Below are positions 25,201 to 34,163 of a stretch of 64,000 nt of DNA, piece after piece. The translations under genes and the position numbers were made by a program. Origin of the DNA: Anabaena cylindrica PCC 7122 (GTDB lineage Bacteria; Cyanobacteriota; Cyanobacteriia; Cyanobacteriales; Nostocaceae); the NCBI RefSeq assembly GCF_000317695.1, contig NC_019771.1, positions 3,414,001 to 3,478,000 of the forward strand. Reading direction: 5' to 3'. The notes below the pieces were generated by a model that was given only the letters and a program-made list of their open reading frames with translations, was not told the origin of the DNA and did no database searches. The first letter of the stretch is position 1, and the number at the start of each line of letters is the position of its first letter.

Positions 25201-26359
25201 ACCCAATTTAGAAAAAGCCTTTATTCCTCCTAGCAACACAATAGAATTACAATTAACTGAGATTTGGAAACAGGTATTAGGTATTAACTCAATTGGAGTT
25301 AAAGATAACTTCTTTGAATTGGGGGGACATTCCCTATTGGCTGTGAAATTGTTCACCCAAATCGAACATAAACTTAGTAAAAAACTGCCTCTCGCTACCT
25401 TATTCCATTCACCAACAATAGAAGAGTTAGCGAACATTCTCAGTCAAGAAAACGATCCCGTTTCTTGGTCGTCTCTAGTACCTATTCAGCCGATTAAGAA
25501 TAGTAAACGTCCTTTATTCCTGGTTCATGCTCTTGGTGGAAATATCATTGGCTACCAAAGCCTAGTTCGTTACTTAGGTTCAGAACAACCGATTTATGGA
25601 CTACAAGCACAAGGACTAGATGGTAAACAACCTCCTCACACCAGGGTTGAAGACATGGCTGCTCATTACATTCAAGAAATTCGCACCGTCCAACCTCATG
25701 GACCCTATCTATTAGCTGGTTTCTCTAGTGGTGGTATAGTTGCTTTTGAGATGGGTCAGCAATTAATAGCCCAAGGTGAGCAGGTGGCTCTATTAGCAAT
25801 GTTTGATACCTATAACCCCAGGCTGTATATTGAGAATCCCTCCTTCATTCATACCATGTATGCTTATGGGCGTACCTTGTTAGAGCTATCGCCACAAGCT
25901 AAACGCTACTATTTTCTAGCGAAGATGGACTGGTTGCGGTTACTTTTTACAGGGAATCCTCATAGCAAGTATGACCTCTGGAATAATCACACTTTATCAG
26001 AAGATAGCAACCCTTACAACATGGAGTTTATAGAAACTATAAAACGGGTAACAATGAAAGATTATGTTCCGCAGACTTATCCTGGCCGAGTAACTTTATT
26101 TACTACTAAGGAAGTGTTGAGATGGTGTCGCAATGAAACCGATAGAGGTTGGAAACATCTGGCTCAGGATGGTTTAGATATCTATCATGTACCAGGTACA
26201 CATTTAGGTATGTTAGATGAACCCAACGTGCAGATTTTAGCAGAAAAATTGCAGGTTTGCTTAGAGCAAGCACAGGAAAATTACTGGGAAGAAAATGCGA
26301 TTATCCTATCAAATCGGCTGATTAAAACCCATAGTGCTGGTAAGTTGGTAAATCGGTAA
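22238..26359 (+). CDS. single-module nonribosomal peptide synthetase (C-A-T-TE)
   Basis: A 1373-residue NRPS. I prefer ATG 22238 (MKLLNLEDSYQLSPLQ) over an in-frame TTG at 22172. Condensation domain: SPLQEGML near the start and HHALLDG at 143-149 (intact HHxxxDG). Adenylation domain: FTSGSTGTPKG at about 630-640, YKTGDLARYFPDG, and the A10 lysine in PLTANGKINRSAL. Carrier: FFELGGHSLLAVKL with Ser1032. Thioesterase: GFSSGGI with Ser1163 and VPGTHLGML holding the His. By hand alignment the specificity code reads D-L-Y-D-F-S-L-V-W-(K), nearest to the cysteine code DLYNLSLIWK; this is tentative. An N-terminal C domain with no upstream module implies that an acyl or peptidyl donor comes from elsewhere. 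No tailoring genes are adjacent. Confidence 0.94.
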   Translation: MKLLNLEDSYQLSPLQEGMLFNSLIAQQSGVDIEQVICLVPEKIDVKIFQQAWIKVVERHAALRSSFDWSNENEALQLVHKQVILSLEEQNWSSLSDTEQKQKLRTYLQSDRTLGFQLHTPPLMRLALFQVSESAYQFVWTFHHALLDGRSLLIIFKEVLTFYQAFSQREDLEILQPHPYKNHIQWLQQQDWSKNASFWQQLLKDFTAPTPLLLDQNPHNKSGFGEQKIRLSAKNTQILEDLAQQNQLTLNTLIQAAWAILLSRYSGENDVVFGATRACRYSSVPGSESMVGQLTNTLPVRVKITGETPILPWLKELRSQWVTLREYEHTPLVKIQSWSNVPGGSSLFNSLVVFENYELNQALHSHDERWQNLEVQLEEQTNFPLTLVGYAGTELLLKIKYDQRSFNDDKILRMLGHLQTLLSSIATNPHQNLGELPLLTTDEQHQMLIEWNHTAADFNQQICIHQLFESQVEKTPTSVAVVFGNEQLTYQELNFQANQLAHQLKELGVKPGVLVAVYLERSLEIISAVLGILKAGGAYVPLEPSFPQERIQLLLSSLQINCLVTQTKLLPKIQELETQLPALQHLICLDKCAAKQSGNQQIWNRSYLDQLPQKNLNTSVSSDDIAYIIFTSGSTGTPKGVVVRHQPVINLISWVNKTFNVNSSDRILFITSLCFDLSVYDIFGLLAVGGSIRVVSNQDVRDPEALLNIICHEPITFWDSAPPALQQLASLFPTVKSSNCHPLLRLVFMSGDWIPVTLPDLLKTTFPEVEVISLGGATEATVWSNYYPIGKVEAHWKSIPYGKPIQNAQYYILDSYLNPCPIGVAGDLYIGGVCLASGYLNQPELTAQKFIPNPFSKNPESRLYKTGDLARYFPDGNIEFLGRIDHQVKIRGFRIELGEIEGVLAQHPGVEETVVIAREDEPGCKRLVAYMVLNQQYAPKNMNELRQFLQKKLPEYMIPCTLIPINYIPLTANGKINRSALPIPDQTRPNLEKAFIPPSNTIELQLTEIWKQVLGINSIGVKDNFFELGGHSLLAVKLFTQIEHKLSKKLPLATLFHSPTIEELANILSQENDPVSWSSLVPIQPIKNSKRPLFLVHALGGNIIGYQSLVRYLGSEQPIYGLQAQGLDGKQPPHTRVEDMAAHYIQEIRTVQPHGPYLLAGFSSGGIVAFEMGQQLIAQGEQVALLAMFDTYNPRLYIENPSFIHTMYAYGRTLLELSPQAKRYYFLAKMDWLRLLFTGNPHSKYDLWNNHTLSEDSNPYNMEFIETIKRVTMKDYVPQTYPGRVTLFTTKEVLRWCRNETDRGWKHLAQDGLDIYHVPGTHLGMLDEPNVQILAEKLQVCLEQAQENYWEENAIILSNRLIKTHSAGKLVNR

Positions 26360-26423
26360 AATCCTTGATAAATTAAGGGGATCAGATTTTTAGCCGTTGT
26401 CTGTATTGCTCAAAATTTTCTTG

Positions 26424-26446
26424 TATGGGCGGATTGCACGCCCATA
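26424..26446. terminator. hairpin after the NRPS gene
   Basis: TATGGGCG, loop GATTGCA, CGCCCATA: perfect 8-bp stem, 65 bp after the NRPS stop and 58 bp before the exoprotein ATG. It is a plausible terminator, but lacks a clear T run. It may also belong to the dispersed hairpin repeats. Confidence 0.5.
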
Positions 26447-26504
26447 TTGTATAATTAACAACTAGCGAACAAAAATAACAACATAGACAAATAAATAACC
26501 CAAA

Positions 26505-29285
26505 ATGAGCAAACAGGAAATCGATCCTTTCAAACAAAGCCAAGGTGCAAAAAAATCTGCTATTTTACCCTTAAGCTTGTATCTGTTAGCATTGCTCATT
26601 TCCTCCTTCACAGCCAAAAAAGCTATAGCCCAAATTGTTCCTGACAATACCCTCCCAGTTAACTCTCAGGTACAATCAGGATGCAGTATTTGTGAAATCA
26701 ATGGCGGAACAATCAGAGGTGTAAATTTATTTCACAGCTTTAAAGAATTTTCTGTACCTACAGGTGGTGAAGCCTTATTTAATAATAGTTCGGCAATACA
26801 AAACATCCTTACCAGGGTAACAGGTAACACCATCTCCCATATTGATGGAATGATTCGTACTCATGGTAATGCAAACCTGTTTTTCATCAATCCTAACGGG
26901 ATTATATTTGGTGAAAATGCCAATTTAAACATTGGTGGTTCTTTGATAGCGAGTACAGCGAACAGCATCAAATTTGTAGATGGTACGCAGTTTAGTCGTC
27001 AAGTTTCTCAAAGCACACCATTATTGACTATCAGTATGCCTATAGGATTGCAATTTGCAGCGCATCCCCGTTTAATTCAGGTAAATAGTAAAGCTACTGG
27101 ATTGCAGATACAAGCAAATCAAACCTTAGCTTTAGTAGGCGGAGATATCAGCTTAGATGCTGCAACACTAAAGACAAATGGAGGAAGATTAGAATTAGGT
27201 AGTGTTGCTGGAGAAGGTTTAGTTAAACTCACCTCCACCAACCAAGGATTTTCCTTCAATTATGAAGGCATACAAAAATTTGGCAACATTCAACTAACTG
27301 CTGAAGCTAATGTTGATACCAGTGGCATCGGTGGGGGAGAGATGCAAATACAAACTGGTAATCTGCAAATGAGTGAAGGATCGCGCATCGCATCTTTAAC
27401 CTTGGGATCATTACCAGGAGGTAATATAACCATTAACGCCACTGATACCATAGAAATAATTGGTACTGGTGAATTTGAGAAAAAAGCAGCAAACATTCTC
27501 GATCCCAGCGCTGATGTTTCAGAAGGACGGGATGGTTTTTTTATCCTTAGCACTGGTTCTGGAAGTACCGGAAATTTTGAAATTAATACAAATAAATTGA
27601 TACTTAAGGATGGAGCTATTTTATTAGTTTCTGTTGTTAATCAGGGTAATGGTGGTAATCTCAACATTAACGCCTCTGAGTCAGTAGAAGTAATTGAATC
27701 TTTATTAGCAACAGGAAATAGACTCCAAAGTAGTGGAGACGCTGGTAACATCAATATTAAAACAAAAAATTTGCTCCTTCAAAATCGAGGATCTATTGCT
27801 AGTAGTTCTTTGGCTACAGGTAAAGCAGGTAATATTAACATTAATGCTTCTGAATCAATTCAATTAACGCCAAGTGAATCTTTTTACCAAGTATTTGATG
27901 ATATAAATGTTAATACAAATATCAACTCTTCTACCGTGGGCATTGCTGATTCTGGAAATATAGAAATTAGCACTAAGCAATTAATTTTAAGAAAAAATAC
28001 TGCTATATCGGCTGCCACTTTTGGCTCTGGAAATGGTGGTAATTTAACAATTAATGCCTCTGATATTCACTTAATTGGTAAAGGATCTGAAAGCTTTATT
28101 AATGCTTTAGGTACTGCATCAGAAATTGGGGCAACGGGTAACGGAGGTAATTTAAATATTAATGCTAACACTTTGCAAATGCAGGATGGCAAAATTAGCG
28201 CTGGTGCTGTTGGTGTCGGAAATGGAGGAAACTTGCTTATTAATGTTAATAAAGTGCAAATTCAGGAGGGGGCAGAAATCAGCGTTTCCACTGTTAATGC
28301 AGGTAAAGCCGGAACCTTAACAGTCAATGCTGCTGATATCCAACTAGTTGGTACTGATATTAATGGGTTATCCAGTGGTTTTTTTGCCAGTTCTGGGTTA
28401 AGTGCAACAGGGGCAGCAGGAGATATAAAAGTTAATACTAATAATTTGCAAATTCTCGATAGGGCTACAATCACTGTAGAGGCTTTAGGCTCAGGAAATG
28501 CAGGCAATCTTAGCTTGAAGGCTAACTCGATTTTGATGGATCAATTTAGTACTATTAGTGGCAACAGTCTCATTAATAGTACTGCTACTAATCAAGAACA
28601 AGCTAATCTTAATTTACATTCTCAAAATTTGATTATGCGTAATGGAAGCAAAATCACTACTAATGCGACTGGCAACAATGTTATTGGTGGCAATATCACT
28701 ATTGTGACTGATGTTTTAGCAGCAGCAGAAAATAGTGACATTAGTGCCAATTCGACTGATTTTCGTGGTGGTAAGGTGATAATTACTGCCCAAGGTATCT
28801 TCGGGACACAGTTTCGAGATCAACTAACTCCAAAAAGTGATATTACTGCCACTGGGGCAAGTCCAGAGTTTAGTGGTATAGTCCAGATCAATCAGTTATC
28901 TACCGATCCCAGCCAAGGTTTAATAGATCTCTCCACTAGTGTGGTTGATACTGATAATCAGGTTTCTCAAGAATGTGCAGCTGGTAGCAAATTTACCAGT
29001 CGAGAAAATAAATTTACTATTATTGGCCGTGGTGGATTACCATCTAGTCCTGATGATTTATTTACGGGGACAAGAGCATTAGTAGATTTGGTAGAGTTAG
29101 TGCCTAGTCAACAGAATGGCCCAGATATTCAACCTGTAGGAGTTAGTGACCGTATATCAACAGAGATTGTAGAAGCGCAAGGATGGGTTGTTGATGCCAA
29201 AGGTCAAGTTAGCTTAATTGCTCAATCAGCAAATGTTCTACCCCACGGTCTTATTATATCTAAGACTTCTTGTTTTGCACCTTAA
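26505..29285 (+). CDS. two-partner-secretion exoprotein with filamentous haemagglutinin N-terminal domain
   Basis: A 926-residue TpsA-type protein. A hydrophobic stretch (ILPLSLYLLALLISSF) and a likely cleavage after KAIA-Q give a signal peptide of about 42 residues. The TPS domain follows: GTIRGVNLFHSFKEFSVPTGGEALF, NILTRVTG and NLFFINPNGIIFGENA (the NPNGI motif). From about residue 230 to 800 it is a beta-helix of imperfect repeats (GNGGNLNINA..., SGSGNAGNLSL). The C-terminal region (QGWVVDAKGQVSLIAQ) is typical of cyanobacterial members. It should be exported through an outer-membrane TpsB/Omp85-like pore, which is not in this window. Role: surface adhesin or secreted matrix protein. Confidence 0.93.
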   Translation: MSKQEIDPFKQSQGAKKSAILPLSLYLLALLISSFTAKKAIAQIVPDNTLPVNSQVQSGCSICEINGGTIRGVNLFHSFKEFSVPTGGEALFNNSSAIQNILTRVTGNTISHIDGMIRTHGNANLFFINPNGIIFGENANLNIGGSLIASTANSIKFVDGTQFSRQVSQSTPLLTISMPIGLQFAAHPRLIQVNSKATGLQIQANQTLALVGGDISLDAATLKTNGGRLELGSVAGEGLVKLTSTNQGFSFNYEGIQKFGNIQLTAEANVDTSGIGGGEMQIQTGNLQMSEGSRIASLTLGSLPGGNITINATDTIEIIGTGEFEKKAANILDPSADVSEGRDGFFILSTGSGSTGNFEINTNKLILKDGAILLVSVVNQGNGGNLNINASESVEVIESLLATGNRLQSSGDAGNINIKTKNLLLQNRGSIASSSLATGKAGNININASESIQLTPSESFYQVFDDINVNTNINSSTVGIADSGNIEISTKQLILRKNTAISAATFGSGNGGNLTINASDIHLIGKGSESFINALGTASEIGATGNGGNLNINANTLQMQDGKISAGAVGVGNGGNLLINVNKVQIQEGAEISVSTVNAGKAGTLTVNAADIQLVGTDINGLSSGFFASSGLSATGAAGDIKVNTNNLQILDRATITVEALGSGNAGNLSLKANSILMDQFSTISGNSLINSTATNQEQANLNLHSQNLIMRNGSKITTNATGNNVIGGNITIVTDVLAAAENSDISANSTDFRGGKVIITAQGIFGTQFRDQLTPKSDITATGASPEFSGIVQINQLSTDPSQGLIDLSTSVVDTDNQVSQECAAGSKFTSRENKFTIIGRGGLPSSPDDLFTGTRALVDLVELVPSQQNGPDIQPVGVSDRISTEIVEAQGWVVDAKGQVSLIAQSANVLPHGLIISKTSCFAP

Positions 29286-29414
29286 CTGTTAATTAACCCT
29301 CAGTATTTGACCACTTCTTGTCAGACGTGGGGCTTCTGTCAGTTCAAGCTAAAATAAGACTAGAGACAAAATTTGAAATTACTGAGTAATAGCACTCAGT
29401 TAAATAGAAGCAAA

Positions 29415-29738
29415 ATGGGATTTTTTGATTCTGAGATAGTTCAACATGAAGCCAAGCAGCTTTTTGAAGATTATCAATCGCTGATTAAGCTTGGCAACGA
29501 CTACGGCAAATTTGACCGCGAGGGTAAAAAGCTGTTTATTGAGCAAATGGAAGCAATGATGGATCGATATCGCATCTTTATGAAGCGTTTTGAGCTATCA
29601 GAAGACTTCATGGCGCAAATGACCATAGAGCAACTAAAAACTCAGCTAGGTCAGTTTGGCGTTACCCCGCAACAAATGTTTGAGCAAATGAACGTCACCC
29701 TCAACAGGATGAAAGCCGAACTGGAAAAAACTCCTTGA
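29415..29738 (+). CDS. DUF1825 family protein (cyanobacterial)
   Basis: A 107-residue helical protein (MGFFDSEIVQHEAKQLFEDYQSL...). ATG 29415 matches the family start; an in-frame upstream start at 29373 would add 14 unlikely residues. DUF1825 proteins are nearly universal in cyanobacteria and small; no biochemical role is established as far as I know. The sequence is charged, without TM or cysteine, and suggests a helical bundle. It stands alone and is convergent with the PBP gene; between them is a CTCCCTG-type heptamer repeat (about 29778-29799). Confidence 0.92.
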   Translation: MGFFDSEIVQHEAKQLFEDYQSLIKLGNDYGKFDREGKKLFIEQMEAMMDRYRIFMKRFELSEDFMAQMTIEQLKTQLGQFGVTPQQMFEQMNVTLNRMKAELEKTP

Positions 29739-29797
29739 AGGGAGACAGGAAACTGGGGACAGGGGAGAATAGCCTTCTGCTCCCTGCTCCCTGTTCC

Positions 29798-31720
29798 CTA
29801 ATTTGATTTAGGACGAGAAAACTGAGAAGGTGACTTGAATTTCTCTACAGGTACATCCTTAAGAGCTTTAATCATAAAATCACGCCAGATAGGAGCAACC
29901 ATACCACCACCGGTCGCACCGCTAGATAATTGGCGGTTATCGTCTCTCCCGATCCAGACAGCAGTTGTGAGTTGTGGTACAGTACCCACAAACCAAATAT
30001 CTTTTTCTGAAGAAGTTGTCCCCGTCTTGCCTGCAACTGGCCTATCTATAGCAGCACCTTTACCTGTACCACTTGTAACAACAGATTGCATGACATCAAT
30101 AATCGCTGCTGATGCCCAGGGATCAAGGACTCGCTGCGGTTTAGGTGTGTTGTCAAGTAACACATTTCCACTGCTATCTGTTACCCGTACAATCACTGTT
30201 GGTGGTGACTGCCAGCCATAATTAGCAAAGGTAGCATAGGCACTAGCCATTTCTAGAGGAGTAACACCGATCGCACCCAAAGGTAAAGAAGTAACAGGTT
30301 CCATCGGACTCATAATGCCCAAGGTGCGGCAAATTTCAATCACTCTATTCATCCCTACGGTTTTACCAAGCTTAATCACAGGGATATTCCGAGACTGAGC
30401 TAACGCAGTCCGAATTGACATTGCACCGCTAAAGCCGCCATCATAGTTTCTCGGAAAGTACCAACCATTACCATCTCGGTAACTAACTGGAGAATCTACC
30501 ACTGTACTATCTGGAGTATATTTACCCGTGGCAAAGGCAGCATAGTAAACAAAGGGTTTAAAAGCTGAACCAGGCTGACGTTGAGCTTGGGTGGCGCGGT
30601 TGAACTCACTGGCTTTAGAATCTACACCACCCACTAGGGCTTTAACAAAATGAGTCCGGGGGTCAACTGCCACAAGGGCAATTTGATTTTTGTATAAACC
30701 TTGTCCCAGTAGAGTTTTATGCCACTTGGCGACTGTTCCTTCTGCCATTTCTTGAAATTTAGCATCGACAGTCGTCTGCACCCGCATTCCGCCTTTTAGC
30801 AATGCGTCACGCCCGAACTTTTTCGCTAATTCTTGGGCTACGGCATTGGTTATGTAAGGTGAAGCACTACCTTGAAATGACCTGATTCTACCGAGTTTAA
30901 TTTCTTGCTTGAGAGCATCGTCATATTCTTTCTGGGTAATCCAAGTCAATTCCAACATCCGCCCCAGGACTTCTTTTTGCTTCAGTTTTGCCAGCTTCAT
31001 ACTAGCGAAAGGGCTGAATTCCTCAGGGGCTTGGATTAAACCAGCCATCATTGCTGACTCACCCAAAGTTAAAAATTCTGCTGATTTGTTAAAATAACTC
31101 CGTGCTGCTGTTTGTACGCCGTAATTGTTATGACCCCAATAAACTTGATTGAGGTACATTTCTAAAATTTGGTCTTTGTTGAGAATTTGTTCTAACCGAA
31201 TTGCTAGTACAGCTTCTGCTAATTTGCGAGTAAAAGCACGTTTTTGAGACAAAAACAGGTTTTTGACTAACTGCATGGTGATGGTAGAACCACCTTCTTT
31301 GACACCACCTGCTACTAAGTTGACGACTACAGCCCGGCCAACACCAGTAGGGTTAATACCGTGGTGTGTGTAAAAGTGACTATCTTCACTGGCTAATACT
31401 GCCCGTTTCAGATTTGGGGAAATTCTATCTAAGGGTACGACTTCCCGGTTAGCTTCACCATGAAATCTTGTTAAAAGTTTACCTTTAATGTCATATATGT
31501 ATGTAGTTTCTGAAGGAGAAAAGTTACGTAATTGTCTCACGTCTGGCAAATTGCGGAAACTAGTGGCTAGTCCAACCAGTCCCCCGGCTACAATAGAGCT
31601 TGTTAACAGCGTGATAGATAGCAGAGTAGCGCCGGTTACTTGACCTACTCCTTTAAAAAACTCAAATCCAGATGAAGCCTGCTCTTGTGGCTGTTTGTCT
31701 TCAAAAGTCCTAGACGACAC
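29798..31720 (-). CDS. class A penicillin-binding protein (PBP1A family)
   Basis: A 640-residue bifunctional peptidoglycan synthase. A single TM segment lies at about residues 30-55. The glycosyltransferase 51 domain shows LASEDSHFYTHHG (catalytic Glu), GGSTITMQLVKNLFL and LEMYLNQVYWG. The transpeptidase has RQPGSAFKPF (SxxK), QSRN (SxN) and GKTGTTS (KTG). All catalytic motifs are intact. It acts at the plasma membrane, polymerising and cross-linking murein. Cyanobacteria carry several paralogues, some needed for diazotrophic growth, so I do not give a specific number. It is divergent from tyrS with about 170 bp between starts. Confidence 0.95.
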   Translation of the reverse strand: MSSRTFEDKQPQEQASSGFEFFKGVGQVTGATLLSITLLTSSIVAGGLVGLATSFRNLPDVRQLRNFSPSETTYIYDIKGKLLTRFHGEANREVVPLDRISPNLKRAVLASEDSHFYTHHGINPTGVGRAVVVNLVAGGVKEGGSTITMQLVKNLFLSQKRAFTRKLAEAVLAIRLEQILNKDQILEMYLNQVYWGHNNYGVQTAARSYFNKSAEFLTLGESAMMAGLIQAPEEFSPFASMKLAKLKQKEVLGRMLELTWITQKEYDDALKQEIKLGRIRSFQGSASPYITNAVAQELAKKFGRDALLKGGMRVQTTVDAKFQEMAEGTVAKWHKTLLGQGLYKNQIALVAVDPRTHFVKALVGGVDSKASEFNRATQAQRQPGSAFKPFVYYAAFATGKYTPDSTVVDSPVSYRDGNGWYFPRNYDGGFSGAMSIRTALAQSRNIPVIKLGKTVGMNRVIEICRTLGIMSPMEPVTSLPLGAIGVTPLEMASAYATFANYGWQSPPTVIVRVTDSSGNVLLDNTPKPQRVLDPWASAAIIDVMQSVVTSGTGKGAAIDRPVAGKTGTTSSEKDIWFVGTVPQLTTAVWIGRDDNRQLSSGATGGGMVAPIWRDFMIKALKDVPVEKFKSPSQFSRPKSN

Positions 31721-31893
31721 GGCGTTCTCACTTCCTCACTAGTAAATATAAATGTAATTGATGGAATGGAAAAAGTCGGTTAATTTTTTGCAATTATAGT
31801 AGTCTGGCAGAGCAAAAAACAGATAATTTGCCAGTGAACATAACTAACCTAATTTCTAAAGTACAAAGTGTAGTTAATAGCGAATTTCATATT

Positions 31894-33087
31894 ATGACGC
31901 AAAATTTCTCTTGGTTACATCGTGGTGTGGCAGATATTTTTCCTCAACCTGATAATGATAGTGACGCTGAAAGTCTAGAAACCCGTTTAGCAAATGCGAA
32001 TAGTCCTTTAAGAGTCAAGCTGGGTATTGATCCTACTGGTGCAGATATTCATCTTGGTCATAGCATACCTGTCAGAAAACTGCGAGCTTTTCAAGATGCT
32101 GGTCATACGGCTGTTCTGATTATTGGCGATTTTACGGCTCGTATTGGTGATCCTACTGGTAAGTCTGATGTGCGTCGTCAACTGACAGAGGCAGATGTGG
32201 CTCAAAATGCCCAAACTTATCTTGACCAAGTTCGCCCTATTTTAGATTTTGACACACCGGGCAGATTGGAGGTACGTTATAACTCAGAGTGGCTTTCCCA
32301 TCTTGATTTGGGGAAAACTCTGGAGTTACTTTCTACTATGACTGTGGGACAGATGTTAGCTAAGGAAGGTTTTGCAGAACGTTATAAAAAAGAGAATCCT
32401 ATTTTCCTTCATGAGTTCCTGTATCCATTAATGCAGGGTTTTGATTCTGTGGCAGTTGAGGCTGATGTGGAGTTAGGCGGTACTGATCAAAAGTTTAACA
32501 TTGCAGTAGGTAGAGATTTGCAACGCCATTTTAATCTAAAACCTCAATTTGGGCTACTGTTGCCAATTTTAATTGGTACCGATGGTGTACAAAAAATGTC
32601 TAAGTCTTTGGGTAATTATGTGGGCTTGGGAGAACACCCTTCTCAAAAGTATCAGAAGCTCCAAGGTGTGCCAGATAATTTACTGTCACAATATTTTGAG
32701 TTGCTGACAGATTCACCTTTAGATAGTTTGCCAGAGAACCCGCGCGATCGCCAGGAATTTTTAGCCTGGGAAATTGTCAGACAGTATCACGGTGAACAAT
32801 CGGCTAATGAAGCCAAGGAAGCAGCAAAAAGCGGCGGTAAGGAAGGTGCTGTTCCTGAGTTCTCTCTGGCTGTTGTACCTCAATTTCCGGCTAAATTATC
32901 TGTTATTCTCGGTTCTAGTGGTTTGTGTAAGAGTAACGCGGAAGGTAGGCGCAAAATTCAAGAGGGTGGAGTGCGTTTAGATGGTGTAAAAATTACTGAT
33001 GCAGATACCTCTTACCAACAACCTAGCGAATTACACGGTAGAGTTTTACAAGTTGGTAAAAATAAGTTTATCAGACTTATAGTATAG
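31894..33087 (+). CDS. tyrS: tyrosyl-tRNA synthetase
   Basis: A 397-residue class I synthetase charging tRNA-Tyr. I use ATG 31894 (MTQNFSWLHRG); an in-frame TTG at 31828 gives a less likely extension. KLGIDPTGADIHLGHS contains the HIGH-type motif (HLGH) and IGDFTARIGDPTGKS the tyrosyl-adenylate pocket; QKMSKSLGN is the KMSKS loop. The C-terminal S4 RNA-binding domain is present (SNAEGRRKIQEGGVRLDG). The length is typical of the TyrRS subgroup with about 400 residues. The downstream hairpin at 33137 probably separates it from pyrF. Confidence 0.96.
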   Translation: MTQNFSWLHRGVADIFPQPDNDSDAESLETRLANANSPLRVKLGIDPTGADIHLGHSIPVRKLRAFQDAGHTAVLIIGDFTARIGDPTGKSDVRRQLTEADVAQNAQTYLDQVRPILDFDTPGRLEVRYNSEWLSHLDLGKTLELLSTMTVGQMLAKEGFAERYKKENPIFLHEFLYPLMQGFDSVAVEADVELGGTDQKFNIAVGRDLQRHFNLKPQFGLLLPILIGTDGVQKMSKSLGNYVGLGEHPSQKYQKLQGVPDNLLSQYFELLTDSPLDSLPENPRDRQEFLAWEIVRQYHGEQSANEAKEAAKSGGKEGAVPEFSLAVVPQFPAKLSVILGSSGLCKSNAEGRRKIQEGGVRLDGVKITDADTSYQQPSELHGRVLQVGKNKFIRLIV

Positions 33088-33136
33088 CTTACGCTGGGCT
33101 ATCAATGATAACAGAGGCAGAGCCTCAATGATGGCA

Positions 33137-33157
33137 TTCCCAGTCAGAGACTGGGAA
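33137..33157. terminator. hairpin repeat between tyrS and pyrF
   Basis: TTCCCAGTC, loop AGA, GACTGGGAA: 9-bp perfect stem, 50 bp after tyrS. Compared with the copy at 14675 the sixth base pair is changed from T-A to A-T on both arms, keeping the stem. Confidence 0.55.
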
Positions 33158-33194
33158 CGAGATAAACTTCTGAACTCCTGAACTCCTTCTTCTA

Positions 33195-33941
33195 ATGACC
33201 AATCACCAAATTATCGTTCCTTTAGATGTACCAGATTTAGGAAGTGCGATCGCTCTTGTGGATAAACTTCCTCAAGTCACTTTCTGGAAAGTCGGTTTAG
33301 AACTGTTTACCAGCACGGGTCCCACAATTCTCGAAATTCTCAAATCTCGCCAAAAACGCATTTTCCTAGATTTGAAATTTCACGATATCCCCAACACTGT
33401 TGCGGGTGCTTGTCGTGCTGCGGCTAGTTATGGAGTGGATTTATTGACAATTCACTCAACTAATGGTAAGGATGCCCTGAAAGCTGCCACCGAAGCGGTA
33501 CAAGTAGGAGCAGAAAAAGCGGGTACAAAACCGCCCAAATTAATTGCTATTACTTTGTTAACCAGCATTTCAACCCGACAATTGGCGTTTGAATTAAAAA
33601 TACCCATAGAATTGCCAGAATTTGCTTTACAAATGGCACTTTTAGCTCAAGAATCGGGTTTAGATGGGGCTGTGTGTTCACCCCAAGAAGTGGGACAATT
33701 ACGGGAAAGTTGTGGAAATGACTTTTTGCTGGTTTGTCCTGGTGTGCGGCCAACCTGGGCTGAAAAAGGAGACCAAAAGCGATCGCTCACACCCTCTCAA
33801 GCTATCAAAGCCGGTGCAGATTATCTAGTCATTGGTCGTCCAATTACTGCTGCACCTCAGCCGGAGTTAGCTTGGCAGAAGATTACCGAAGAACTAAATG
33901 AAACCTATAACCCGACTGGGAATGAATTCCCAGTCTCATAG
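33195..33941 (+). CDS. pyrF: orotidine 5'-phosphate decarboxylase
   Basis: A 248-residue OMP decarboxylase, the last step of UMP synthesis. IIVPLDVPD opens the TIM barrel; FLDLKFHDIPNTV holds the catalytic D-x-K-x-x-D tetrad (the family signature); VCPGVRPTWAEKGDQKR and YLVIGRPITAAPQP are the phosphate-binding elements. The last residues, PTGNEFPVS, are encoded by a palindromic repeat (33914-33935), so the tail is repeat-derived and beyond the conserved fold. A short heptamer-type repeat (CTGAACTC) lies just before the start. Confidence 0.96.
   Translation: MTNHQIIVPLDVPDLGSAIALVDKLPQVTFWKVGLELFTSTGPTILEILKSRQKRIFLDLKFHDIPNTVAGACRAAASYGVDLLTIHSTNGKDALKAATEAVQVGAEKAGTKPPKLIAITLLTSISTRQLAFELKIPIELPEFALQMALLAQESGLDGAVCSPQEVGQLRESCGNDFLLVCPGVRPTWAEKGDQKRSLTPSQAIKAGADYLVIGRPITAAPQPELAWQKITEELNETYNPTGNEFPVS
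33914..33935. terminator. palindromic repeat overlapping the pyrF 3' end
   Basis: GACTGGGAAT-GA-ATTCCCAGTC: 10-bp stem with two-base loop, using the same stem sequence as the 33137 hairpin in the opposite order. It encodes the last pyrF residues before TAG at 33939. A second hairpin, AGTCATCT-AAA-AGATGACT, follows at 33946-33964. Confidence 0.55.
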
Positions 33942-34163
33942 CAAAAGTCATCTAAAAGATGACTAAAAATGCGAAAAAATCCCCAGTTTACTTTAGTAAA
34001 CTTTAGTTATTAGCCCGGAAATTCATTTCTGGGCGGGTGTGGAAGCCAACGGATAAAATATTTCTAGCTTAACCTCACACAAATGAGTAGTAATAAAGCC
34101 ATTCTTATTATATCTACAATGTGCTGTGTATAGTCACTACTAAGGTGATTAGGAAATCAACTA

